Part shown: piece by piece, positions 21,582 through 35,700 of the stretch | Layout of the letters: every line of letters starts with the position of its first letter | Position numbering within the stretch: position 1 is the first letter of the stretch | Source: Haliclystus octoradiatus | Taxonomy: Eukaryota; Cnidaria; Staurozoa; Stauromedusae; Haliclystidae | Assembly: GCA_916610825.1 (NCBI GenBank) | Contig: CAKAJK010000009.1 | Coordinates: forward strand, 62,001 to 126,000 | Length of the DNA stretch: 64,000 nt | Reading direction: 5' to 3' | Notes under the pieces: model-generated | What the model saw: the letters and a program-made list of their open reading frames with translations, nothing else | Database searches by the model: none | What the model was told of the DNA's origin: nothing | Position numbers and translations under genes: made by a program

Positions 21582-24500
21582 AATTACTCGAGTTATAGTT
21601 GAGCAATCATTTCACAAATAGTATATTTGGAATCAGTGCAAAATTGTGAACAAGAATAATGTTCTCAAAAGTTTAAAATGTACAGTTTTGAAATTTCGAA
21701 TTTTAACAAAGTTTTGTACGTCAAACTAAAACAAGAATTTCTCGAGTTATAATGGCGTAATCGTTTCACAAATAGAATATTTGGAATCAGTAAAAAATTC
21801 TGAACAAGAATATTGTATTCAAAACTTCTATTTTACAGTTTCAAATTTTCAACTTTAAACAAAGGAAATCTTGAAACACGAATTACTCGAGTTATAGTTG
21901 AGCAATCATTTCACAAATAGTATATTTGGAATCAGTGCAAAATTGTGAACAAGACTAATGTTCTCAAAAGTTTAAAATGCACAGTTTTGAAATTTCGAAT
22001 TTTAACAAAGTTTTGTACGTCAAACTAAAACAACAATTTCGCGAGTTATAATGGCGTAATGGTTTCACAAATAGTATATTTGGAATCAGTGAAAAATTCT
22101 GAACAAGAATATTGTATTCAAAACTTCTATTTTACAGTTTCAAATTTTCAACTTTAAACAAAGGAAATCTTCAAACACGAATTACTCGAGTTATAGTTGA
22201 GCAATCATTTCACAAATAGTATATTTGGAATCAGTGCAAAATTGTGAACAAGAATATTGTATTCAAAACTTCTATTTTACAGTTTCAAATTTTCAACTTT
22301 AAACAAAGGAAATCTTCAAACACGAATTACTCGAGTTATAGTTGAGCAATCATTTCACAAATAGTATATTTGGAATCAGTGCAAAATTGTGAACAAGAAT
22401 AATGTTCTCAAAAGTTTAAAATGTACAGTTTTGAAATTTCGAATTTTAACAAAGTTTTGTACGTCAAACTAAAACAAGAATTTCTCGAGTTATAATGGCG
22501 TAATCGTTTCACAAATAGAATATTTGGAATCAGTGAAAAATTCTGAACAAGAATATTGTATTCAAAACTTATATTTTACAGTTTCAAATTTTCAACTTTA
22601 AACAAAAGAAATCTTCAAACACGAATTACTCGAGTTATAGTTGAGCAATCATTTCACAAATAGTATATTTGGAATCAGTGCAAAATTGTGAACAAGAATA
22701 ATGTTCTCAAAAGTTTAAAATGCACAGTTTTGAAATTTCGAATTTTAACAAAGTTTTGTACGTCAAACTAAAACAACAATTTCGCGAGTTATAATGGCGT
22801 AATGGTTTCACAAATAGTATATTTGGAATCAGTGAAAAATTCTGAACAAGAATATTGTATTCAAAACTTCTATTTTACAGTTTCAAATTTTCAACTTTAA
22901 ACAAAGGAAATCTTCAAACACGAATTACTCGAGTTATAGTTGAGCAATCATTTCACAAATAGTATATTTGGAATCAGTGAAAAATTCTGAACAAGAATAT
23001 TGTATTCAAAACTTCTATTTTACAGTTTCAAATTTTCAACTTTAAACAAAGGAAATCTTCAAACACGAATTACTCGAGTTATAGTTGAGCAATCATTTCA
23101 CAAATAGTATATTTGGAATCAGTGCAAATTTGTGAACAAGAATAAAGTTCTCAAAAGTTTAAAATGTACAGTTTTGAAATTTCGAATTTTAACAAAGTTT
23201 TGTACGTCAAACTAAAACAAGAATTTCTCGAGTTATAATGGCGTAATCGTTTCACAAATAGAATATTTGGAATCAGTGAAAAATTCTGAACAAGAATATT
23301 GTATTCAAAACTTATATTTTACAGTTTCAAATTTTCAACTTTAAACAAAAGAAATCTTCAAACACGAATTACTCGAGTTATAGTTGAGCAATCATTTCAC
23401 AAATAGTATATTTGGAATCAGTGCAAAATTGTGAACAAGAATAATGTTCTCAAAAGTTTAAAATGCACAGTTTTGAAATTTCGAATTTTAACAAAGTTTT
23501 GTACGTCAAACTAAAACAACAATTTCTCGAGTTATAATGGCGTAATGGTTTCACAAATAGTATATTTGGAATCAGTGAAAAATTCTGAACAAGAATATTG
23601 TATTCAAAACTTCTATTTTACAGTTTCAAATTTTCAACTTTAAACAAAGGAAATCTTCAAACACGAATTACTCGAGTTATAGTTGAGCAATCATTTCACA
23701 AATAGTATATTTGGAATCAGTGCAAAATTGTGAACAAGAATATTGTATTCAAAACTTCTATTTTACAGTTTCAAATTTTCAACTTTAAACAAAGGAAATC
23801 TTCAAACACGAATTACTCGAGTTATAGTTGAGCAATCATTTCACAAATAGTATATTTGGAATCAGTGCAAATTTGTGAACAAGAATAAAGTTCTCAAAAG
23901 TTTAAAATGTACAGTTTTGAAATTTCGAATTTTAACAAAGTTTTGTACGTCAAACTAAAACAAGAATTTCTCGAGTTATAATGGCGTAATCGTTTCACAA
24001 ATAGAATATTTGGAATCAGTGAAAAATTCTGAACAAGAATATTGTATTCAAAACTTATATTTTACAGTTTCAAATTTTCAACTTTAAACAAAAGAAATCT
24101 TCAAACACGAATTACTCGAGTTATAGTTGAGCAATCATTTCACAAATAGTATATTTGGAATCAGTGCAAAATTCTAAACAAGACTAATGTTCTCAAAAGT
24201 TTAAAATGTACAGTTTTGAAATTTCGAATTTTAACAAAGTTTTGTACGTTAAACTAAAACAAGAAGTTCTCCAGTTATAATGGCGCAATCGTTTCACAAA
24301 TAATATATTTGGAATCAGTGCAAAATTCTGAACAAGAATAAAGTTCTTAAAAGTTGAAAATGTACAGTTTTGAAATTTCGAATTTTAACAAAGTTTTGTA
24401 CGTCAAACTAAAACAAGAATTTCTCGAGTTATAAGGGCGTAATCGTTTCACAAATAGCATATTTGGAATCAGTAAAAAATTCTGAACAAGAATATTGTAT

Positions 24501-27500
24501 TCAAAACTTCTATGTTACAGTTTCAAATTTTCAACTTTAAACAAAGGAAATCTTGAAACACTAATTACTCGAGTTATAATTGAGAAATCATTTCACAAAT
24601 AGTATATTTGGAATCAGTGCAAAATTTTGAACAAGACTAATGTTCTCAAAAGTTTAAAATGTACAGTTTTGAAATTTCGAATTTTAACAAAGTTTTGTAC
24701 GTCAAACTAAAACAAGAATTTCTCGAGTTATAATGGCGTAATCGTTTCACAAATAGAATATTTGGAATCAGTAAAAAATTCTGAACAAGAATATTGTGTT
24801 CAAAACTTCTATTTTACAGTTTCAAATTTTCAACTTTAAACAAAGGAAATCTTGAAACACGAATTACTCGAGTTATAGTTGAGCAATCATTTCACAAATA
24901 GTATATTTGGAATCAGTGCAAAATTGTAAACAAGAATAATGTTCTCAAAAGTTTAAAATGCACAGTTTTGAAATTTCGAATTTTAACAAAGTTTTGTACG
25001 TCAAACTAAAACAACAATTTCGCGAGTTATAATGGCGTAATGGTTTCACAAATAGTATATTTGGAATCAGTGAAAAATTCTGAACAAGAATATTGTATTC
25101 AAAACTTCTATTTTACAGTTTCAAATTTTCAACATTAAACAAAGGAAATCTTGAAACACTAATTACTCGAGTTATAATTGAGGAATCATTTCACAAATAG
25201 TATATTTGGAATCAGTGCAAAATTCTGAACAAGACTAATGTTCTCAAAAGTTTAAAATGTACAGTTTTGAAATTTCGAATTTTAACAAAGTTTTGTACGT
25301 TAAACTAAAACAAGAAGTTCTCCAGTTATAATGGCGCAATCGTTTCACAAATAATATATTTGGAATCAGTGCAAAATTCTGAACAAGAATAAAGTTCTCA
25401 AAAGTTGAAAATGTACAGTTTTGAAATTTCGAATTTTAACAAAGTTTTGTACGTCAAACTAAAACAAGAATTTCTCGAGTTATAAGGGCGTAATCGTTTC
25501 ACAAATAGCATATTTGGAATCAGTAAAAAATTCTGAACAAGAATATTGTATTCAAAACTTCTATTTTACAGTTTCAAATTTTCAACATTAAACAAAGGAA
25601 ATCTTGAAACACTAATTACTCGAGTTATAATTGAGGAATCATTTCACAAATAGTATATTTGGAATCAGTGCAAAATTCTGAACAAGACTAATGTTCTCAA
25701 AAGTTTAAAATGTACAGTTTTGAAATTTCGAATTTTAACAAAGTTTTGTACGTTAAACTAAAACAAGAAGTTCTCCAGTTATAATGGCGCAATCGTTTCA
25801 CAAATAATATATTTGGAATCAGTGCAAAATTCTGAACAAGAATAAAGTTCTCAAAAGTTGAAAATGTACAGTTTTGAAATTTCGAATTTTAACAAAGTTT
25901 TGTACGTCAAACTAAAACAAGAATTTCTCGAGTTATAAGGGCGTAATCGTTTCACAAATAGCATATTTGGAATCAGTAAAAAATTCTGAACAAGAATATT
26001 GTATTCAAAACTTCTATGTTACAGTTTCAAATTTTCAACTTTAAACAAAGGAAATCTTGAAACACTAATTACTCGAGTTATAATTGAGAAATCATTTCAC
26101 AAATAGTATATTTGGAATCAGTGCAAAATTTTGAACAAGACTAATGTTCTCAAAAGTTTAAAATGTACAGTTTTGAAATTTCGAATTTTAACAAAGTTTT
26201 GTACGTCAAACTAAAACAAGAATTTCTCGAGTTATAATGGCGTAATCGTTTCACAAATAGAATATTTGGAATCAGTAAAAAATTCTGAACAAGAATATTG
26301 TATTCAAAACTTCTATTTTACAGTTTCAAATTTTCAACTTTAAACAAAGGAAATCTTGAAACACGAATTACTCGAGTTATAGTTGAGCAATCATTTCACA
26401 AATAGTATATTTGGAATCAGTGCAAAATTGTGAACAAGAATAATGTTCTCAAAAGTTTAAAATGCACAATTTTGAAATTTCGAATTTTAACAAAGTTTTG
26501 TACGTCAAACTAAAACAACAATTTCGCGAGTTATAATGGCGTAATGGTTTCACAAATAGTATATTTGGAATCAGTGAAAAATTCTGAACAAGAATATTGT
26601 ATTCAAAACTTCTATTTTACAGTTTCAAATTTTCAACTTTAAACAAAGGAAATCTTCAAACACGAATTACTCGAGTTATAATTGAGCAATCATTTCACAA
26701 ATAGTATATTTGGAATCAGTGCAAAATTGTGAACAAGAATAATGTTCTCAAAAGATTAAAATGTACAGTTTTGAAATTTCGAATTTTAACAAAGTTTTGT
26801 ACGTCAGACTAAAACAACAATTTCTCGAGTTATAATGGCGTAATCGTTTCACAAATAGTATATTTGGAATCAGTGAAAAATTCTTAACAAGAATATTGTA
26901 TTCAAAACTTCTATTTTACAGTTTCAAATTTTCAACTTTAAACAAAGGAAATCTTCAAACACGAATTACTCGAGTTATAGTTGAGCAATCATTTCACAAA
27001 TAGTATATTTGGAATCAGTGCAAAATTGTGAACAAGAATAATGTTCTCAAAAGTTTAAAATGTACAGTTTTGAAATTTCGAATTTTAACAAAGTTTTGTA
27101 CGTCAAACTAAAACAAGAATTTCTCGAGTTATAATGGCGTAATCGTTTCACAAATAGTATATTTGGAATCAGTGAAAAATTCTTAACAAGAATATTGTAT
27201 TCAAAACTTCTATTTTACAGTTTCAAATTTTCAACTTTAAACAAAGGAAATCTTCAAACACGAATTACTCGAGTTATAGTTGAGCAATCATTTCACAAAT
27301 AGTATATTTGGAATCAGTGCAAAATTCTGAACAAGAATAATGTTCTCAAAAGTTTAAAATGCACAGTTTTGAAATTTCGAATTTTAACAAAGTTTTGTAC
27401 GTTAAACTAAAACAACAATTTCTCGAGTTATAATGGTGTAATCGTTTCACAAATAGTATATTTGGAATCAGTGAAAAATTCTGAACAAGAATATTGTATT

Positions 27501-27720
27501 CAAAACTTATATTTTACAGTTTCAAATTTTCAACTTTAAACAAAAGAAATCTTCAAACACGAATTACTCGAGTTATAGTTGAGCAATCATTTCACAAATA
27601 GTATATTTGGAATCAGTGCAAAATTGTGAACAAGAATAATGTTCTCAAAAGTTTAAAATGCACAGTTTTGAAATTTCGAATTTTAACAAAGTTTTGTACG
27701 TCAAACTAAAACAACAATTT
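21582..27720. repeat. Large segmental copy, right member (offset 8042/8080 bp)
   Basis: Right partner of 13540-19640 with the same monomer order, including the core HOR at 24214-25264 and the shortened trimer at 25265-25717. Differences seen include GTGAAAAATTCTG near 22981, where the left copy has GTGCAAAATTGTG, and TTCGCGAG/TTCTCGAG swaps. Confidence 0.88.
24214..25264. repeat. Core 1051-bp HOR copy
   Basis: C-A3-B2-A1-B1-A2-B3, exactly 8080 bp from the copy at 16134. It has the private AAGTTCTTAAAAG in the C tail at 24341. Confidence 0.88.
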
Positions 27721-30662
27721 CTCGAGTTATAATGGTGTAATCGTTTCACAAATAGTATATTTGGAATCAGTGAAAAATTCTGAACAAGAATATTGTATTC
27801 AAAACGTCTATTTTACAGTTTCAAATTTTCAACTTTAAACAAAGGAAATCTTCAAACACGAATTACTCGAGTTATAGTTGAGCAATCATTTCACAAATAG
27901 TATATTTGGAATCAGTGCAAAATTGTGAACAAGAATAATGTTCTCAAAAGTTTAAAATGCACAGTTTTGAAATTTCGAATTTTAACAAAGTTTTGTACGT
28001 CAAACTAAAACAACAATTTCTCGAGTTATAATGGCGTAATCGTTTCACAAATAGAATATTTGGAATCAGTAAAAAATTCTGAACAAGAATATTGTATTCA
28101 AAACTCCTATTTTACAGTTTCAAATTTTCAACTTTAAACAAAGGAAATCTTCAAACACGAATTACTCGAGTTATAGTTGAGCAATCATTTCACAAATAGT
28201 ATATTTGGAATCAGTGCAAATTCTGAACAAGACTAATGTTCTCAAAAGTTTAAAATGTACAGTTTTGAAATTTCGAATTTTAACAAAGTTTTGTACGTTA
28301 AACTAAAACAAGAAGTTCTCCAGTTATAATGGCGCAATCGTTTCACAAATAATATATTTGGAATCAGTGCAAAATTCTGAACAAGAATAAAGTTCTCAAA
28401 AGTTGAAAATGTACAGTTTTGAAATTTCGAATTTTAACAAAGTTTTGTACGTCAAACTAAAACAAGAATTTCTCGAGTTATAAGGGCGTAATCGTTTCAC
28501 AAATAGAATATTTGGAATCAGTAAAAAATTCTGAACAAGAATATTGTATTCAAAACTTCTATTTTACAGTTTCAAATTTTCAACTTTAAACAAAGGAAAT
28601 CTTGAAACACTAATTACTCGAGTTATAGTTGAGCAATCATTTCACAAATAGTATATTTGGAATCAGTGCAAATTCTGAACAAGACTAATGTTCTCAAAAG
28701 TTTAAAATGTACAGTTTTGAAATTTCGAATTTTAACAAAGTTTTGTATGTTAAACTAAAACAAGAAGTTCTCCAGTTATAATGGCGCAATCGTTTCACAA
28801 ATAATATATTTGGAATCAGTGCAAAATTCTGAACAAGAATAAAGTTCTCAAAAGTTGAAAATGTACAGTTTTGAAATTTCGAATTTTAACAAAGTTTTGT
28901 ACGTCAAACTAAAACAAGAATTTCTCGAGTTATAAGGGCGTAATCGTTTCACAAATAGCATATTTGGAATCAGTAAAAAATTCTGAACAAGAATATTGTA
29001 TTCAAAACTTCTATTTTACAGTTTCAAATTTTCAACTTTAAACAAAGGAAATCTTGAAACACGAATTACTCGAGTTATAGTTGAGCAATCATTTCACAAA
29101 TAGTATATTTGGAATCAGTGCAAAATTGTGAACAAGAATAATGTTCTCAAAAGTTTAAAATGCACAGTTTTGAAATTTCGAATTTTAACAAAGTTTTGTA
29201 CGTCAAACTAAAACAACAATTTCTCGAGTTATAATGGCGTAATGGTTTCACAAATAGTATATTTGGAATCAGTGAAAAATTCTGAACAAGAATATTGTAT
29301 TCAAAACTTCTATTTTACAGTTTCAAATTTTCAACTTTAAACAAAGGAAATCTTCAAACACGAATTACTCGAGTTATAGTTGAGCAATCATTTCACAAAT
29401 AGTATATTTGGAATCAGTGCAAAATTGTGAACAAGAATATTGTATTCAAAACTTCTATTTTACAGTTTCAAATTTTCAACTTTAAACAAAGGAAATCTTC
29501 AAACACGAATTACTCGAGTTATAGTTGAGCAATCATTTCACAAATAGTATATTTGGAATCAGTGCAAAATTGTGAACAAGAATAATGTTCTCAAAAGTTT
29601 AAAATGTACAGTTTTGAAATTTCGAATTTTAACAAAGTTTTGTACGTCAAACTAAAACAAGAATTTCTCGATTTATAATGGCGTAATCGTTTCACAAATA
29701 GAATATTTGGAATCAGTGAAAAATTCTGAACAAGAATATTGTATTCAAAACTTATATTTTACAGTTTCAAATTTTCAACTTTAAACAAAAGATATCTTCA
29801 AACACGAATTACTCGAGTTATAGTTGAGCAATCATTTCACAAATAGTATATTTGGAATCAGTGCAAAATTCTGAACAAGACTAATGTTCTCAAAAGTTTA
29901 AAATGTACAGTTTTGAAATTTCGAATTTTAACAAAGTTTTGTACGTTAAACTAAAACAAGAAGTTCTCCAGTTATAATGGCGCAATCGTTTCACAAATAA
30001 TATATTTGGAATCAGTGCAAAATTCTGAACAAGAATAAAGTTCTCAAAAGTTGAAAATGTACAGTTTTGAAATTTCGAATTTTAACAAAGTTTTGTACGT
30101 CAAACTAAAACAAGAATTTCTCGAGTTATAAGGGCGTAATCGTTTCACAAATAGCATATTTGGAATCAGTAAAAAATTCTGAACAAGAATATTGTATTCA
30201 AAACTTTTATGTTACAGTTTCAAATTTTCAACTTTAAACAAAGGAAATCTTGAAACACTAATTACTCGAGTTATAATTGAGAAATCATTTCACAAATAGT
30301 ATATTTGGAATCAGTGCAAAATTTTGAACAAGACTAATGTTCTCAAAAGTTTAAAATGTACAGTTTTGAAATTTCGAATTTTAACAAAGTTTTGTACGTC
30401 AAACTAAAACAAGAATTTCTCGAGTTATAATGGCGTAATCGTTTCACAAATAGAATATTTGGAATCAGTAAAAAATTCTGAACAAGAATATTGTATTCAA
30501 AACTTCTATTTTACAGTTTCAAATTTTCAACTTTAAACAAAGGAAATCTTGAAACACGAATTACTCGAGTTATAGTTGAGCAATCATTTCACAAATAGTA
30601 TATTTGGAATCAGTGCAAAATTGTGAACAAGAATAATGTTCTCAAAAGTTTAAAATGCACAG
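27721..30662. repeat. Mixed block: continuation of the 8-kb copy with a 299-bp loss
   Basis: Up to about 29.14 kb this pairs with 20.24-21.66 kb at an offset of 7482 bp. One A-B dimer is then missing and the offset becomes 7183 (29204 pairs with 22021). C-A3-B5 trimer at 28263-28714. From 29.82 kb it pairs instead with about 24.12 kb (offset 5697), so two lineages are joined here. C at 29911 starts C-A3-B2-A1-B1 (752 bp). Confidence 0.8.
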
Positions 30663-31567
30663 TTTTGAAATTTCGAATTTTAACAAAGTTTTGTACGTTA
30701 AACTAAAACAAGAAGTTCTCCAGTTATAATGGCGCAATCGTTTCACAAATAATATATTTGGAATCAGTGCAAAAGTCTGAACAAGAATAAAGTTCTCAAA
30801 AGTTGAAAATGTACAGTTTTGAAATTTCGAATTTTAACAAAGTTTTGTACGTCAAACTAAAACAAGAATTTCTCGAGTTATAAGGGCGTAATCGTTTCAC
30901 AAATAGAATATTTGGAATCAGTAAAAAATTCTGAACAAGAATATTGTATTCAAAACTTCTATTTTACAGTTTCAAATTTTCAACTTTAAACAAAGGAAAT
31001 CTTGAAACACTAATTACTCGAGTTATAGTTGAGCAATCATTTCACAAATAGTATATTTGGAATCAGTGCAAATTCTGAACAAGACTAATGTTCTCAAAAG
31101 TTTAAAATGTACAGTTTTGAAATTTCGAATTTTAACAAAGTTTTGTATGTTAAACTAAAACAAGAAGTTCTCCAGTTATAATGGCGCAATCGTTTCACAA
31201 ATAATATATTTGGAATCAGTGCAAAATTCTGAACAAGAATAAAGTTCTCAAAAGTTGAAAATGTACAGTTTTGAAATTTCGAATTTTAACAAAGTTTTGT
31301 ACGTCAAACTAAAACAAGAATTTCTCGAGTTATAAGGGCGTAATCGTTTCACAAATAGCATATTTGGAATCAGTAAAAAATTCTGAACAAGAATATTGTA
31401 TTCAAAACTTCTATTTTACAGTTTCAAATTTTCAACTTTAAACAAAGGAAATCTTGAAACACGAATTACTCGAGTTATAGTTGAGCAATCATTTCACAAA
31501 TAGTATATTTGGAATCAGTGCAAAATTGTGAACAAGAATAATGTTCTCAAAAGTTTAAAATGCACAG
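30663..31567. repeat. 905-bp six-monomer tandem repeat, copy 1
   Basis: Begins with a hybrid unit: A2-type upstream AAAATGCACAG but a C body (GTTAAAC, CTCCAG). It carries the private GCAAAAGTCTG at 30771. Order is C, A3, B5, C, A3, B1. Confidence 0.88.
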
Positions 31568-32472
31568 TTTTGAAATTTCGAATTTTAACAAAGTTTTGTA
31601 CGTTAAACTAAAACAAGAAGTTCTCCAGTTATAATGGCGCAATCGTTTCACAAATAATATATTTGGAATCAGTGCAAAAGTCTGAACAAGAATAAAGTTC
31701 TCAAAAGTTGAAAATGTACAGTTTTGAAATTTCGAATTTTAACAAAGTTTTGTACGTCAAACTAAAACAAGAATTTCTCGAGTTATAAGGGCGTAATCGT
31801 TTCACAAATAGAATATTTGGAATCAGTAAAAAATTCTGAACAAGAATATTGTATTCAAAACTTCTATTTTACAGTTTCAAATTTTCAACTTTAAACAAAG
31901 GAAATCTTGAAACACTAATTACTCGAGTTATAGTTGAGCAATCATTTCACAAATAGTATATTTGGAATCAGTGCAAATTCTGAACAAGACTAATGTTCTC
32001 AAAAGTTTAAAATGTACAGTTTTGAAATTTCGAATTTTAACAAAGTTTTGTATGTTAAACTAAAACAAGAAGTTCTCCAGTTATAATGGCGCAATCGTTC
32101 CACGAATAATATATTTGGAATCAGTGCAAAATTCTGAACAAGAATAAAGTTCTCAAAAGTTGAAAATGTACAGTTTTGAAATTTCGAATTTTAACAAAGT
32201 TTTGTACGTCAAACTAAAACAAGAATTTCTCGAGTTATAAGGGCGTAATCGTTTCACAAATAGCATATTTGGAATCAGTAAAAAATTCTGAACAAGAATA
32301 TTGTATTCAAAACTTCTATTTTACAGTTTCAAATTTTCAACTTTAAACAAAGGAAATCTTGAAACACGAATTACTCGAGTTATAGTTGAGCAATCATTTC
32401 ACAAATAGTATATTTGGAATCAGTGCAAAATTGTGAACAAGAATAATGTTCTCAAAAGTTTAAAATGCACAG
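31568..32472. repeat. 905-bp six-monomer tandem repeat, copy 2
   Basis: Exact-length repeat of 30663-31567, with GCAAAAGTCTG at 31676 (905 bp later) and a private CGTTCCACGAATA near 32098. It is followed by a full A2 unit at 32473 instead of the A2/C hybrid. Confidence 0.88.
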
Positions 32473-32704
32473 TTTTGAAATTTCGAATTTTAACAAAGTT
32501 TTGTACGTCAAACTAAAACAACAATTTCTCGAGTTATAATGGCGTAATGGTTTCACAAATAGTATATTTGGAATCAGTGAAAAATTCTGAACAAGAATAT
32601 TGTATTCAAAACTTCTATTTTACAGTTTCAAATTTTCAACTTTAAACAAAGGAAATCTTCAAACACGAATTACTCGAGTTATAGTTGAGCAATCATTTCA
32701 CAAA

Positions 32705-32720
32705 TAGTATATCTGAACAA
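32705..32720. repeat. 19-bp deletion junction
   Basis: AGTATAT is joined directly to CTGAACAAG. The usual TTGGAATCAGTGAAAAATT (19 bp) between them is missing, so this B-B junction has lost most of its anchor. It coincides with the left edge of the 6.43-kb HOR. Confidence 0.87.
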
Positions 32721-35700
32721 GAATATTGTATTCAAAACTTCTATTTTACAGTTTCAAATTTTCAACTTTAAACAAAGGAAATCTTCAAACACGAATTACT
32801 CGAGTTATAGTTGAGCAATCATTTCACAAATAGTATATTTGGAATCAGTGCAAAATTGTGAACAAGAATAATGTTCTCAAAAGATTAAAATGTACAGTTT
32901 TGAAATTTCGAATTTTAACAAAGTTTTGTACGTCAAACTAAAACAAGAATTTCTCGAGTTATAATGGCGTAATCGTTTCACAAATAGAATATTTGGAATC
33001 AGTGAAAAATTCTGAACAAGAATATTGTATTCAAAACTTATATTTTACAGTTTCAAATTTTCAACTTTAAACAAAAGATATCTTCAAACACGAATTACTC
33101 GAGTTATAGTTGAGCAATCATTTCACAAATAGTATATTTGGAATCAGTGCAAAATTCTGAACAAGACTAATGTTCTCAAAAGTTTAAAATGTACAGTTTT
33201 GAAATTTCGAATTTTAACAAAGTTTTGTACGTTAAACTAAAACAAGAAGTTCTCCAGTTATAATGGCGCAATCGTTTCACAAATAATATATTTGGAATCA
33301 GTGCAAAATTCTGAACAAGAATAAAGTTCTCAAAAGTTGAAAATGTACAGTTTTGAAATTTCGAATTTTAACAAAGTTTTGTACGTCAAACTAAAACAAG
33401 AATTTCTCCAGTTATAAGGGCGTAATCGTTTCACAAATAGCATATTTGGAATCAGTAAAAAATTCTGAACAAGAATATTGTATTCAAAACTTTTATGTTA
33501 CAGTTTCAAATTTTCAACTTTAAACAAAGGAAATCTTGAAACACTAATTACTCGAGTCATAATTGAGAAATCATTTCACAAATAGTATATTTGGAATCAG
33601 TGCAAAATTTTGAACAAGACTAATGTTCTCAAAAGTTTAAAATGTACAGTTTTGAAATTTCGAATTTTAACAAAGTTTTGTACGTCAAACTAAAACAAGA
33701 ATTTCTCGAGTTATAATGGCGTAATCGTTTCACAAATAGAATATTTGGAATCAGTAAAAAATTCTGAACAAGAATATTGTATTCAAAACTTCTATTTTAC
33801 AGTTTCAAATTTTCAACTTTAAACAAAGGAAATCTTGAAACACGAATTACTCGAGTTATAGTTGAGCAATCATTTCACAAATAGTATATTTGGAATCAGT
33901 GCAAAATTGTGAACAAGAATAATGTTCTCAAAAGTTTAAAATGCACAGTTTTGAAATTTCGAATTTTAACAAAGTTTTGTACGTCAAACTAAAACAACAA
34001 TTTCGCGAGTTATAATGGCGTAATGGTTTCACAAATAGTATATTTGGAATCAGTGAAAAATTCTGAACAAGAATATTGTATTCAAAACGTCTATTTTACA
34101 GTTTCAAATTTTCAACTTTAAACAAAGGAAATCTTCAAACACGAATTACTCGAGTTATAGTTGAGCAATCATTTCACAAATAGTATATTTGGAATCAGTG
34201 CAAAATTGTGAACAAGAATAATGTTCTCAAAAGTTTAAAATGCACAGTTTTGAAATTTCGAATTTTAACAAAGTTTTGTACGTCAAACTAAAACAACAAT
34301 TTCTCGAGTTATAATGGCGTAATCGTTTCACAAATAGAATATTTGGAATCAGTAAAAAATTCTGAACAAGAATATTGTATTCAAAACTTCTATTTTACAG
34401 TTTCAAATTTTCAACTTTAAACAAAGGAAATCTTGAAACACTAATTACTCGAGTTATAGTTGAGCAATTATTTCACAAATAGTATATTTGGAATCAGTGC
34501 AAAATTGTGAACAAGAATAATGTTCTCAAAAGTTTAAAATGTACAGTTTTGAAATTTCGAATTTTAACAAAGTTTTGTACGTCAAACTAAAACAACAATT
34601 TCTCGAGTTATAATGGCGTAATCGTTTCACAAATAGAATATTTGGAATCAGTAAAAAATTCTGAACAAGAATATTGTATTCAAAACTTCTATTTTACAGT
34701 TTCAAATTTTCAACTTTAAACAAAGGAAATCTTGAAACACTAATTACTCGAGTTATAGTTGAGCAATCATTTCACAAATAGTATATTTGGAATCAGTGCA
34801 AATTCTGAACAAGACTAATGTTCTCAAAAGTTTAAAATGTACAGTTTTGAAATTTCGAATTTTAACAAAGTTTTGTATGTTAAACTAAAACAAGAAGTTC
34901 TCCAGTTATAATGGCGCAATCGTTTCACAAATAATATATTTGGAATCAGTGCAAAATTCTGAACAAGAATAAAGTTCTCAAAAGTTGAAAATGTACAGTT
35001 TTGAAATTTCGAATTTTAACAAAGTTTTGTACGTCAAACTAAAACAAGAATTTCTCGAGTTATAAGGGCGTAATCGTTTCACAAATAGCATATTTGGAAT
35101 CAGTAAAAAATTCTGAACAAGAATATTGTATTCAAAACTTCTATTTTACAGTTTCAAATTTTCAACTTTAAACAAAGGAAATCTTGAAACACGAATTACT
35201 CGAGTTATAGTTGAGCAATCATTTCACAAATAGTATATTTGGAATCAGTGCAAAATTGTGAACAAGAATAATGTTCTCAAAAGTTTAAAATGCACAGTTT
35301 TGAAATTTCGAATTTTAACAAAGTTTTGTACGTCAAACTAAAACAACAATTTCGCGAGTTATAATGGCGTAATGGTTTCACAAATAGTATATTTGGAATC
35401 AGTGAAAAAATTCTGAACAAGAATATTGTATTCAAAACTTCTATTTTACAGTTTCAAATTTTCAACTTTAAACAAAGGAAATCTTCAAACACGAATTACT
35501 CGAGTTATAGTTGAGCAATCATTTCACAAATAGTATATTTGGAATCAGTGCAAAATTGTGAACAAGAATATTGTATTCAAAACTTCTATTTTACAGTTTC
35601 AAATTTTCAACTTTAAACAAAGGAAATCTTCAAACACGAATTACTCGAGTTATAGTTGAGCAATCATTTCACAAATAGTATATTTGGAATCAGTGCAAAA

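Noticed and set aside
22970..23000. GTGAAAAATTCTG on a B unit near 22.98 kb as a new monomer class
   Set aside because: It is a B unit that carries an A2-type tail, and the sister copy 8042 bp earlier has the normal B tail, so it is a local conversion and not a class.
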